This document shows positions 10,414 to 24,100 of a stretch of 64,000 nucleotides of DNA, piece by piece; within the stretch, counting starts at the first letter, position 1, and each line of letters starts with the position of its first letter. The stretch covers positions 268,565,057 to 268,629,056 of the forward strand of contig CM060709.1 in the NCBI GenBank assembly GCA_030686995.1. Direction: 5' to 3'. Under the pieces are notes generated by a model. It saw only the letters and a list, made by a program, of their open reading frames with translations. It made no database searches and was not told the origin of the DNA. Source of the DNA: Artemisia argyi (Eukaryota; Streptophyta; Magnoliopsida; Asterales; Asteraceae). The position numbers and the translations under genes are program-made.

Positions 10414-11764
10414 TGATAACGCTCCTTTTATACATATTTCTATGTGCGTTATTTGTGCTTTTATGCTTATATATTGATGATTTATAAGAACTTTCGATAC
10501 TTAATTGCATGAAAATACATTTCAAGTCCAGTTGACAAAGAATCTCCATAAGCAAGATAAAGTACAAGCGTTGGAGTTAAATCCGAGCAAAAGCAAAGAA
10601 TTGCCTGATAATGTAGAAAAGCACGCCGACCTTTCTATCAAAGTACGTTGGTTACATGGGCGTAATAAGTTTTATACATATCTAAGTCAGCATCATCAAG
10701 AGCGGCGATCTTAAGAATAAAGCGCGCCGGCCTTTAGCTCTAATAATGACCCTTTGGCTCCAAGAAAAGTATTGAAATATGCCGGTGTTAAGAACAATGT
10801 TCGCCGGTTTTGTGGTAGAATCAGAAGTAAAGATTTGAAGCTTAAACAAAGAATGAAACTCAAGTTAAAGATCTCCTGACACACCTTCACTGTTTTGGTC
10901 ATATCTGGAGCATATAGACTTGGTTTTACCTCCCATTTTCGGCCACGGAAAGCTAAGAAAATTATCTACAACTTTGGTATGGTGTCACCCTCGAAATTGG
11001 CGACCTTTATAGGAAAACCACCATACTTTAAGGACAGATCAGAACTAGTCTCATTTATAGCTTCCATTGAATGCCTAACCAATCATATCTCATCCCGTTG
11101 TCTCCAAGGGTGTTCCTAGCCTATAAATAGAACTAAAACCGGAGCTTAATCCATCATCTCATTACAAATCATCCTTTCCCAAGAATACCACTTGGAAGAA
11201 GGGAATTGGTGAAAGACGATTAACAAACCTCTGATCCAACACCCTTGGCACCTTACCACCACCACAACCACGTTTTCCAGCAACCTACATCCATTTCCAG
11301 AAGGTGTGACATACCTATGATCATTTGTGGCTTACACAGGAATAGTGGCGAAGGGTTCTTAATCTTGTATTTGGTACTAGCATTTGTTCTATGCATTAAT
11401 ACTTTTGTGATTCCGTACATTTCTAATACTTATTTAATATGAATGTTTCTAAGAATTCTGAGTATATCATGATTGTTACTCGTTTAATTATGGAGTGTTT
11501 ATATTGAGTTTGTTACATCATTTGCTTGAACCATCTTACTAGTTATAATCTTGGTTATATGCACGTTTGGTTAATTTAATAAGTGATAATTGAATTGACC
11601 TTAGCACCCTTAGCAAACTTACTGTGAGAACTAAAATTCTCTTGGGATGACCTGGACTTACCTAGGCTATATTACACTCGAAAGAGTACACTGCCCGTGT
11701 TGTGTCTTTAGTCGATTAACCGGTATTTCGAGCATTATAAATTTAAAGCTTTTGACACACATCA
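10414..11764 (+). mobile_element. Athila-like solo LTR nested in the Ale gag
   Basis: Begins TGATAACGCTC and ends GACACACATCA, the same terminal style as the Athila-like LTRs at 47189 and 57924 (TGATAACGCTC to GCACATCA). The last ~120 bases also match in layout (ACTTACC, TATATTACA, then GAGTA-TACACTG-like words). The TSD GGGAG is at 10409-10413 and 11765-11769. A TATA box (CTATAAATAG) is at 11121-11130. The internal region is gone, so unequal recombination between LTRs has occurred. It post-dates the Ale insertion. Confidence 0.88.
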
Positions 11765-12235
11765 GGGAGCTACATCAATATCACATGCTACTCCATCCGT
11801 TTCACATTCGAGTGGTGGTAATCATCCTGTAGCTTGTGTTGTTACTCCACCAGGTTTTGGAACACAAGCCCAGCCCATGTACTCTTTTCAGCCCACTACC
11901 ACTTACTGGGGGAGTCCAACTTTGCAGTAGGGGGTTCGAATGTGGCGTCTGGTCATACTTTGACAGGGGTTCCATATATGCAGGGGGTTCAGTGGGTCAG
12001 GGGGTCAGTTTCACTCGGTTCAACCTATCCACGGGGTTCTGCTGCCCTCGGTTCATTTAGGACAGGCGGCCCAGTTCATGGCAGCAGGTTCAACACAGTA
12101 GGGGGTCATTTTAATGCTACAGGGGGGTCACAGCAGGGGGTCTCTTCTCCAGGGGGTCTGATGAATGTACCAGGGGGTTCATAGCCTGTTTCTCATACTT
12201 TGCATGGTTCACAGCAGGGGGGTTCACTTCCGGGT
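11765..12235 (+). repeat. G-rich repeat block at the gag-pol junction
   Basis: Between about 11930 and 12235 the plus strand carries roughly ten runs of four to six G, mostly in the context CAGGGGGTTC or CAGGGGGTC. In the ancestral Gag-Pol frame this would be a Gln/Pro-Gly-Phe/Ser repeat linker. Varying run lengths have broken the frame repeatedly. The density of G runs makes quadruplex folding plausible (inference). Confidence 0.55.
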
Positions 12236-15200
12236 CAAGAAACACTTTTACCTCATGGATACAGGTGCGTCCTCTCACCTTAATGATTCGGTTAATTGTC
12301 TTAGTGATGTTTTTAATTCGTGCATTTACTCGTCTGTTGCGGTTGGTGACGGGAATTCTATTCCCGTTATCAACTCTGGCCATAGCATTTTGCCTACTCC
12401 TACTCGCCCTCTTTATTTAAATAATGTCTTAATTACTCATAATATTGTTAAGAATTTGATTTCTGTTCGTCAATTTGTTCGTGATAATTATTGTACAGTT
12501 GAGTTTGACCCTTTTGGTTTTTCTGTTAAGGAGTTTCAAACGCGTCGGGTGTTGCTCCGCTGTGATAGCAATGGAGATCTTTACCCAGTCACTCAACCTT
12601 CCACCATTCCGCATGCTTTTCTAGTGAGTCAGTATACGTGGCATCAGCGTCTTGGACATCCAGGAAGTGAAGTGTTACGTCGTGTCCTTTCAAATAGTTC
12701 TATTTCATGTAATAAAGAGAAGTCTCTCATTCTTTGTCATGCTTGTCAGCTTGGCAAACACGTGAAACTTCCATTTGTTAGTTCTAATAGTTTGGTTCAC
12801 TCATCATTTGATATTGTACACTCGGATTTGTGGACTTCTCCAATTCCGAGTCTTTGTGGTTTCAAGTACTATGTCTTGTTTTTGGATCATTATTCTCAGT
12901 TTGTTTGGGTTTATCCTTTAGTTTATAAATCTGATGTTTTGTCTAAATTTAATTTGTTTCGTCTCTTTGTTCGTACTCAATTTAAGTGTGAAATTAAGTC
13001 TTTTCAGTGTGACCATGGTCGGGAATTTGACAACCATGCTTTTCATAAGATATTTTCTGATAATGGGATTCAATTTAGATTTTCTTGTCCTCGTACCTCT
13101 CGATAGAACGGGAAATCTGAAAGGATGATTAGAACTATCAATAACCTTATTCGTACCTTATTATTTCAAGCAAATCTCCCTCCAAATTATTGGACTGAGG
13201 CTCTAAATATGGCTGTTATCTTTTAAATATTTTACCCTCACGTGCCATTGACAATGAAGTCTCATTTACTCGCCTTTTTAGATTCACCCCTTACTATACT
13301 CTCTTACGTACCTTTGGGATCCTCATATTGATACTAATAACAAACTGGGCGCTCGGGCAACACCGTGCATTTTCTTGGGACATGCCACCAATCATCGTGG
13401 TTATCGTTGTTTAGATCTGACCACAAATAAAATTATTCTTTCCCGTCATGTTACGTTTGATGAGACTGTTTTCCCTTTTGCAACCAAAACATCCCCTACC
13501 ACCACTTCCACTACCAGTTCCTCTTATGAATTCTTGGAAGACTCCTCCAATGTCATTTCCAACATTCTACGATTGTCTCCTACCACTTCACCGAATGTTA
13601 CTACATCTGATGCGCATGTTGAGCCTCTTAGTCCACCCACTTCACCCACTTCACCTAGTACATCTCCTGCACCAAATTCACCACCTCCCCAACCAACACC
13701 ACCAATGCCTGTTACTAATTCACCGCCTCCAACAGTTCCACCGCCCACTGTTTTGATTCACCCCATGGTCACACGTTCTCGTGTCGGGACTACTCGTCCT
13801 AATCCCCGTTATGTTGGTCATGTGTCTACGATTTCTCCTTTACCTAGGTCTTATAATGATGCGTTTCGTGATCCCAATTGGAAAAATGCTATGTGTGATG
13901 AACATGATGCACTTATTAAATACAAAACTTTGACTCTTATACCAAAACCCCCAGACGCAAATATTATTTGCAGTATGTGGTTGTTTCGTCACAAGTTTTT
14001 ATCAGATGGCACTCTTAGTCGTTACAAGGCTCGCCTTGTTGCGAATGGTAGCAATCAGGTAGATGGTGTTGATGTTGATGAGACATTTAGTCCGGTTGTT
14101 AAGCCTGACACTATTCAGACTGTTCTTAGTTTGGCTATTTCTCGACATTGGCCGGTTCATCAGCTAGATGTCAAGAATGCATTTTTACATGGGGATTTGG
14201 CTGAGACAGTTTATATGTATCAGCCGCCTGGGTTTCGTGATCCTGTTCATCCTGAATTATGTCTGTTTATTGCAGCGATCTTTGTATGGTCTTAAGCAAG
14301 CCCCTTGAGCATGATTTCAGCGGTTTGCTACTTATATTACTACTGTTGGGTTTACTTCTAGCCGTTGTGACTCCTCCTTATTTATTTATAGACATGGTGA
14401 TAATACAACATTTTTATTACTTTATGTGGATGACATTGTTCTCACTGCTTCATCTGATAGTTTGTTACCGTGGATTATTGATTCTTTGCACAAGGAGTTT
14501 TCTATGACTGATTTAGGTGCTCTTAATTATTTTTTGGGAGTGTCAGTTACGCGTGACTCTGCTGGGATGTTTTTGTCACAGCGTAAATATGCTACGGAGA
14601 TTCTGGAGCGTGCACATATGGTTGGTTGTAACCCTTCTCGGACTCCTGTTGATACTGAGTCTAAGTTGGGTGGTGATGGTGATCCGGTTTCTGATCCAAC
14701 ATTATATCGGAGCCTTGCTGGTTCTCTTCAATACCTTACTTTTACTCGACCTGATATTTCTTATGCAGTGCAGCAGGTTTGTCTTAATATGCATGATCCT
14801 CGGGAGCCTCATTTATCAGCGCTTAAGAGGATTCTGAGATATGTTCGGGGTACTTTAGACTATGGCTTACAGTTGTTCTCTTCTTCTACTTCCTCATTGG
14901 TTGCTTATTCGGATGCTGATTGGGCTGGCTGCCCCCTACTACTCGGAGATCAACTTCTGGCTATTGTGTTTTTCTTGGTAACAACCTTTTATCTTGGTCC
15001 TCAAAGCATCAGCCGACACTTTCTCGTTCTGGTGCTGAAGCGGAATATCGTGGTGTTGTCAATGCTGTTGCAGAGACTTGTTGGTTGCGAAACCTGCTCC
15101 GTGAGTTGCATACGCCTTTGTCTTCCGCTACGCTTGTCTGTTGTGATAATGTTAGTGTTGTCTACTTATCTTCTAATCCGGTTCAGCATCAACGTACGAA

Positions 15201-15390
15201 GCATATAGAGATTGATATTCATTTTGTAAGGGATTTGGTTGCTGCTGGTCAAGTCAGAGTGCTTCATGTACCATCGCGTTATCAATATGCAGATATTTTT
15301 ACCAAAGGCTTACCATCAGCTTTGTTTGACGAGTTTCGTACCAGTTTAAGTGTCCGGTGTCCTCCCGCTCAAACTGCGGGGGAGTGTTAG
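12236..15390 (+). pseudogene. Pol of the Ale-type Copia element (PR, INT, RT, RNase H), broken
   Basis: Domains in order: protease with LMDTGAS (about 12260), GAG-pre-integrase HQRLGHP and CHACQLGK zinc site (about 12640-12760), integrase with HSDLWTSP and QCDHGREFD, RT with RLVANGSNQVDGVD and QLDVKNAFLHGDL (14030-14200), YVDDIVL (about 14425), GSLQYLTFTRPDI, and RNase H with CDNVSVVYLSSNP and HIEIDIHFVRD (to 15390). Breaks: TAG at 13104-13106 where the family has Gln before NGKSERM, disorder at 13200-13374, a frame change near 14260-14430 and another near 14920. Product would be a non-functional polyprotein. Confidence 0.88.
15371..15384 (+). other. Polypurine tract of the Ale-type element
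   Basis: AAACTGCGGGGGAG ends immediately before the 3' LTR TGTTAG, the expected plus-strand primer. Confidence 0.8.
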
Positions 15391-15529
15391 TCGTATAGTA
15401 TTATTATAGCCCAACATGTATTTGTACACGCTACGGCCCATGTTCTAGAATACTCATTGTAATGGTATTTATATACCACGATTCTCATTAATGATAATAT
15501 ACAATTCACGGCTTATACATATTCCTACA
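15385..15529 (+). repeat. 3' LTR of the Ale-type element
   Basis: TGTTAGTCG to TTCCTACA, 145 bp, five substitutions relative to the 5' LTR, followed by the TSD CCATT. Confidence 0.93.
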
Positions 15530-16239
15530 CCATTAACCTTATCGGGAACATCAACTGCATAGTTCTTCACACGAACATATGTAGTGAAACAATGGCGAAC
15601 TCCTCTCTCCAATACAGGAAACGATGAGTACCATGGCTGGAATTGTGAAACATCAATAGCAGGGATGAAAGTGTCACAATCAATGTCAGATTCAATTTCA
15701 GTAATATGGATAGCGTCACATCCAGGAGCATTGAGGGAATCCCTGCATAACACTAGTAGTCAAGTATATATAGTATACAAAGAAGCCGCAACTTTAATAT
15801 ATTTACGAACCTTAGGATTTGGCCACCACCTATGACAAACACCCTCTCGATAGATAAACAATAAGGAGATGATGATAATAACTCTAAAGCAGAGGTCATA
15901 CTCCCGCATATTAAATCATTCTCAGCAGTTGCAATGTCAAAACTCCGTGAACGAGTTAGAACAACATTGAGGCGTCCAATGAGGGGTCTATGCTCTAGAG
16001 GTTTACTTTCCCATGTTTTTCTTCCCATTATTATAGCGTTTTTCTTTGTAGGATCAGTTGTAGTCATGGTGACATCCTTGAAGAATTTGAGGTCAGAAGG
16101 CAACCTCCAGGGCAATTTTCCCATCCTTACCGATACCCATAGCGCGTGTAGCAGCAACAACAACTTGATAAGTCCTTTGAGGATTGGGATGTGTAATGGC
16201 AGTGCCATTGCACGAGCCCACAAGAGTGTCAGTAGCCAT
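15530..16239 (-). pseudogene. DHFR half of a broken DHFR-TS gene
   Basis: On the minus strand from ATG at 16239 (MATDTLVGSCNG). The start of the DHFR fold (TYQVVVAATRAMGIGKDGK) is followed by a one-base excess in an A run (T run 16116-16119 on the plus strand), after which LPWRLPSDLKFFKDV, GRKTWESKP, GRLNVVLTRS and FVIGGGQI continue in the next frame. An intron (GT after CCTAAG, AG before GGATTCC, about 15736-15806) is kept, so this is a genomic copy and not a retrocopy. The second exon (NAPGCDAIHITEIES to NYAVDVPDKVNG) runs into the Ale element. In plants the bifunctional enzyme makes tetrahydrofolate and dTMP; this copy cannot. Confidence 0.9.
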
Positions 16240-18010
<1,771 letters not shown>

Positions 18011-19417
18011 GACAAAATTACACGGATGGTCCCTGTGGTTTACTCGGATTGTAAGTTTAGTTCCTAAGTTAAAATAAGTACACCAGACATCCCTAATTTT
18101 GAAACCGGTCACCCTGTTAGTCCTTAATTTGGATGTCTCATTAGTTTGGCCGTTATGTTATTTGCACCATTAGTCCTTCGTTAATATTTTTTGCACCGTT
18201 AGTCCTCATTTTTTGCACCGTTAGTCCCTCCGTTAATATTTTGCACCGTTATCAATCTTTTTACGTTTTCGTCAATTTTTTAACATTCTCGTTTTTTTTA
18301 ACGTTTTCGTCCATTTTTTTACGTTTTTGTCAATCTTTTTACGTTTTCGTCTATTTTCTTACGTTCCCGTCCGTTTTTTAACGTTTTCGTCCATTTTTTT
18401 ACGTTTTTGTCAATCTTTTTACGTTTTCGTCTATTTTCTTACGTTCTCGTCCGTTTTTTTAACGTTTTCGTCAATTTTTTTACGTTTTTGTCAATCTTTT
18501 TATGTTTTCATCCATTTTTTACGTTCTGGTCCGTTTTTTTAACATTTCCGTCCATTTTTTACGTTTTCGTCTACTTTTTTATGTTTTAGTCTGTTTTCTT
18601 ATATTTTATCCCTCTTTCTACTACCAAAACTTAAGCTATTTTTTTACCAAATTCATAACTTATAAACTTATAAACTCTTGTAAATTTTTGTACTTGTGTA
18701 AATCATCAAACTTATTTGAAAAAATGGGCAAGATAAAAACGGATTAAAATGTATGAAATTGTGGAAAAAACGGACGAAACATGTAAAAATGGACAAAAAA
18801 AATTGACAAAAACGTAAAACAATGAACGTAAACATTAAAAAAAATGGACGAGAATGTTAAAAAATGGACGAGAACGTTTAAAAACATAAGAAAATAGACA
18901 AAACGTAAAAAAGCAGACGAAAATGTTAAAAAATTGATGAAAATGTTAAAAAACTGATGAGAACGAAAATAAATGGACGAAAATGTAAACAAATTGACAA
19001 AAACGTAAAAAAAATGAACGTAACGTTAAGAAAACGGACGAGAACGTAAGAAAATGGACGAAAACGTAAAATGATTGACAAAAACGTAAAAAAATGGACG
19101 AAAACGTTAAAAAAACGGACGAGAACGTAAAAAATAGACGAAAACGTAAAAAGATTGACAACAGTGCAAAATATTAACGGAGGGACTAACGATGCAAAAA
19201 ATGAGGACTTTTTTAGAAAATAGGACTAACGGTGCAAAAAATATTAACGGATGACTAACGATGCAAATAACTTAACTGCCAAACTAACGGGACATCCAAA
19301 TTAGGGACTAAAAGGGTGACAGGTTTCAAAATTAAGGATGTCTGGTGTACTTATTTTGACTTAGGGACTAAACTTGCAATCTGAGTAAACCACAAGGACC
19401 ATCCATGTAATTTTGTC
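18011..19417. mobile_element. Foldback Mutator-like element with 9-bp TSD
   Basis: The two ends are inverted repeats beginning GACAAAATTACAYGGATGG and continuing through TGTGGTTTACTC, then ACACCAGACATCC and GCACCGTTAGTCC-type words. Arms are roughly 600 bp each (about 18011-18600 and 18745-19417) around a ~140-bp centre. The exact 9-bp TSD TTTTATATA lies at 18002-18010 and 19418-19426, the size made by Mutator-like transposases. The inner part of each arm is an imperfect tandem array of a ~20-25 bp unit (TTTTTTACGTTTTCGTC). No transposase ORF is present, so it is non-autonomous. ORFs within it are repeat translations. Confidence 0.85.
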
Positions 19418-19426
19418 TTTTATATA

Positions 19427-20222
19427 TAGAAGGTTGCTTGTTGTTTTTAGGTTATGAATGAATCACTTTCGTGTTGGTTAGAAATCGCGTGAAGCAATTG
19501 TGTGTGCACAATTATATGTTACATGGACATCGGGTTTGGTTGTTCCAAAACATGTTAAAACGCATAATTTCACATATTTAATGCCAAAATGCCCCTGCTC
19601 AAGCTAAACTAAATAACAAAATTAAAGCTTAAATTGCAAGTATTACATGTATATTTGTTATTTTATTTTATAGGTGCTTTTAAGAACTTAAAAAGTGAAA
19701 GAGAAGAATACAAAGAAGTTTGAAAGATAAAGTGAGATATTCGAAAGATTAAATTAGCCCAAACTTAACCATGAATTTAGTCCAAAAGAATATCATTTGT
19801 TTCATTGTCCAAGTAAGTATTTGTAAGCTTCAGACTCTAGTTTAAGTTGCTTCAAGTAGACAACTAGTAAGTTCCAGTTTCAACCAAATACATAATCAAC
19901 CAGTAGTCTCACACAAAGGCCAAAGAAAAAAGTTACTCATTTTGTACCTATATGTAACCATTTGGGCAAGCACCATCTTATGATGACACAGCAGACACAA
20001 CACCATCGACCAACACATCACATATCACACAATTTTTCGGCCACAGCTAAAAAAATTATGACAAAAGTGTTTCTTTCCGATACACGTACAAAGCCTAACA
20101 AAGGGCGACTATTTATGACAACAGAGATGACCGAAAGCCTCATTCACACGGTATCCCTAACAAATCACTACACATGGAGAAAAGTGAAGAACTAGTATAA
20201 ATTTTATCATATATTTCTGTAA
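19427..20222. other. Intergenic, 3' flank of the LAZ1-like gene
   Basis: AT-rich, no credible ORF. The part adjacent to 20223 would hold the 3' UTR of the minus-strand gene. No clear poly(A) signal could be assigned with confidence. Confidence 0.4.
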
Positions 20223-21152
20223 TCATCTAGTCTCTGAATCTTTTACAGCAGGTACCTCTGTTGAATAACCAGACATGCTGATATCTACTAATGAAAGATC
20301 ATATGGTAGTTCTGATGCTGAATTTGAGACATCCATTAGCAGCGACGAGACCATTGATTCTGATTTTGATGTTTTATGTGAAGGGTGATTATCATTTTCA
20401 GGTGAACTGTCACTAGAAGATGATAATTTGGATAGTTGTATGTCATCTAACTTGTTAGATGCAATGTCTTTGCTTTTCCTAGCAGCATCCATCTCTGGTC
20501 CGAGAGGAACAAAGGTGCGTGCCCTGTACTTTGTACCACCATTTTCTTCACCCGAATCACTGCTATGATTGTAAAGCACGTAATCATGATATGTTGGTGC
20601 AAACTGCAAGAAAAATCAAATCACAAACTACGTTAAATACCATTAACGACAACCACAAAGCCAAGTTGAATACGTAGTTATCAGTTACCACATAAGTAGT
20701 TGTTTTAAGGTTTCATAGATCCTTATTATCAACTATTGAGAATATGACCCATAAGGAACTTGGTATATAATTATATACTGGTAAATGTATATCTATATTA
20801 ATTTTTTCCACTTTACAATTATAGTTCTTATAGTTTAGAAGAAAAATTATTATATAACACTCCAACATGTCATAATATGATTATTAATAATAGATGTAGA
20901 TATAAGGAATTTAAAGGTAGGTATTTGGCCATTTGGGGTAAATAAGTACATTTAGCGTTTTCTTGAATAATCTTTTTGTTATGCTGTAGCGTGTATGAAA
21001 CTAATTATCCAAAACTGATTTGAACCCCTAAATAATTTATACAACCAAAATTAGAGTCACTTCAACAGCCACTTAATCAATCGCAAGAACTTCATATCTA
21101 TACTTAAAAAACATTGCAGTTGCTATGATAATGCGAACACAACATTTGATTG

Positions 21153-21189
<37 letters not shown>

Positions 21190-24100
21190 TGTTTTTTTGT
21201 TTTTTTTCAGGCCAACTATTGTTCCTTTTGCTATATTCACTATGGCGTAACTTCTACAGATACTTTCACGTATATCCGGAATGATAATTGATCTATAGAT
21301 AAAGCATAACATACCTGGTGAACAGTGTCATGATAGAAGTCATTTAACTTTAAAGCATGTGCAAGACTGGCTGTAAACCCATGGGATGCACCAACATTTG
21401 CACCAGCATACTCTCTGTATGGAAACGCATAAAGATGACCCACTGCAGCAATAAGCATCTCAACACAAATTATGAAGTTTTGAAACTCAGCTGCTTCCTC
21501 TGCATTTTTGATGAAATTATACTTTGCAGCAAGAAAGACTAGGACACCCTGAAAGCAAAAGAAGAGTTAACAACTTAACATCAATAGAGCATGTGCTCCT
21601 TGTTGCAAGTAAAAAGAAGATACAAACAATAGGATGCAGTGTGACACTGAAAAAACAAACATTGCTTTGTAACAGAAAAGCCGTATATGATTAATTGCCC
21701 TTGTTCACAATAACAACTTCATGGCAAGAAATGACCCCTTTCCTGATTTATAGATCGATATGTACTACCCTATTTTGGTAACTAGGAGAAAGCACACTTT
21801 TTTCAACATTTTTGCACCCTAAAACTGTCATCAAAAACCTCCAGACCCTGCCTGTATAATTTACTCTAAGTAGGTAGGCCATTAATCAATGTTTACAGTA
21901 GAAACGATAAATTTTGAATCTATAAGTAGCAAATCAGGACAACATGTGCTGCAGGGGCAGCCACGTCTTTCCATCCACAAAATTCAGTTACAAGAAAACA
22001 AGCTCATTGTATGAATAGAGATTACTTTGGGCCAGATTTAGAGTCTACGTCTACAATTGGGTTTGAATCTCTTAAGGAAAACCATACTTTTCTGGCAGAG
22101 CTCAGTGGAGTCCAAATTCCAAAACAACCTCTTAGGAAGTTCTAGTTGAAGCCCATGAAGAACAATAATGTTCGACAAATTCAACTCAATTAACTGAATC
22201 TTCATCATTATTAGTTTAATTAGTACTTAAGTTATTTTCCAACTATTATACACATCAATGCCCTAAACTGACACTCATTGTATTGCTGGGCCATAACATC
22301 TCAAACTCAACATTGCCAATCAATTAGCTTCACCATATGCCTTAATAACAAACAAAGCAAAGAGCTGGCCACAACAAGGACCATGAAAGTCTGCAACAGC
22401 ATGCACAAATCAAGGCTTGAAGGGTGTACACAATGAAGGAAACAACAAATTAGACTTAAGCTATACACTTGTTATAAGCAGCCACAACCAGATAAGTATG
22501 GTCTGAAACAAATCAAACCTCCACCCCTCGTATAGCTATGCAGTGAATACACCAAAGATTTATGGTAACTAGTTGTGACGGGCGTTGATAGGTTCAAGAA
22601 GATATACATAGCATAACCCCAACTCAAACAGAGCTCTCGCTTGGCAAAATAAAAGTAAGACTGGTAGCTACTTATCATAGGGTCTATATTTAGCTTAATA
22701 AGTATGCATAAATCATGAGCTTCGTGTTCAGTTTTCTCAAGGTCCGGAAAAGTTTGAGATGCCAAGTACTTGCTTACCAGTCACTGGGCATTTTTTGAAA
22801 TAAATCTATGGCATTCAAAACCTTGCTATTCTATGTTAATAACTCAGAAGATTCAAACAGGTAACTTAAAACGCCTATAGAAAAGATTGATTCAGTAAAC
22901 ATACACTCAATTCAATGTCCCTAAAGCTCTTTATAAACCTACTCTCTGCTAACAATGGGTCCTTGACAAGCAAAATTACCAAATACATTAATTGCTCCAG
23001 CCATTCTCCCCAAATCCCTTTCAAGAACTTGAAACTATAATAATTTAAGTGTCATCATCTATATTGGGTTGAAAGTTTAGGTTCCTGTTCCCAGAACATC
23101 CAGTGTGAGTGTCATCATCTATAATGGATTCATGCTTGTCCCATTCTCATATGGGTACCTCCGTTGTTTCTAAAAAGTCAAACACTGTATAGACTAACTT
23201 CTGTTCCTTAATGAGTCAATTGTTCACTATCAGCATAAAATTTTAGGTTGCACTGCATAATTCTACGCCAAATACTTGTCAACTTGATGCATGAGCATTT
23301 ATGTTATAATGATGCATGTATGTGTGTTTGTGTTTGTGCACGCGCATGTATTTCCACATTAGATTTATAAAAGATACTTTTAAAGAGCAATTGTTTATTA
23401 AATGGATACAAGATGGAAAATTAGTGAAAGGTGTTACCTGCCAATATGTCAGAAAGACAACACTCTTAATTATGATGAATTTTGGAACTGGATTAAATGG
23501 CTGGAGCATATCCCTGCATGCCATGTAAAACAATGCCAAAGCATACAACGCCATAGAATAAGAAATCGTGTATATGATGGTGAGATATAAGTATGACTGT
23601 GCCACACTGAAATTTCCATCATGATATTTCCCGTTCGCATAAAGTACAAAAGTTACTGCCACCAATATAGGTTTGAGAATGACAAACTGCAAACACCCTT
23701 GTTTGCATCTCCGTATAAATCGCCTGCATAAAGAAACAAGATTAAGAAATGTACATACAAAGGACGGAATTATTAGATAAACGGTAATTTCGACCCATTA
23801 ACCTATAAAAAGGTAGAATGGGTTGTGTTTATATCTAACGGGTTAAATGAATTTATCTAAGAGATCTAAATGAAAAGGAAATTGGTCGAAAGGTTATGGG
23901 TCAAAGAAGAGGAAAGTCATCTGAAGTTTATGCAAATGCATGAAACCTCCTAAATCACTATGACCCCTTTAGACCCACACTAAAGTATTCCTCTGTTTGA
24001 CCCATTACCCAATCGGCCAAATTTGCCACCTCCCGTTATTAATGTACGATGTTCTTAAATCTCGAAAACCAACAATGTTCAACTACAGAAGGTACACCTA

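Larger units (their letters stand above)
8904..15529 (+). mobile_element. Ale-type Ty1/copia retrotransposon inserted in the DHFR-TS copy
   Basis: Two 145-bp LTRs (8904-9048 and 15385-15529) flank gag and pol in Copia order, with the 5-bp TSD CCATT at 8899-8903 and 15530-15534. The short LTRs and the protein style (HRLGHP, CHACQLGK, a DTGAS protease, a CCCH motif in Gag) fit the Ale/Retrofit lineage. By eye the LTRs differ at five of 145 sites (about 3.4 percent), suggesting an insertion on the order of a million years old at usual plant rates. The element is dead: the gag is frameshifted and interrupted by a solo LTR, and pol has stops and frameshifts. Confidence 0.93.

Noticed and set aside
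18327..19161. Phe-rich ORFs (MSIFLRFRLF-type) on both strands
   Set aside because: They are translations of the T-rich tandem repeat inside the foldback element; the same peptide appears on both strands because the arms are inverted.
22472..22765. Minus-strand ORF in intron 4 of the LAZ1-like gene
   Set aside because: Lies within a well-defined intron, has no motif and no splice-compatible relation to the exons.
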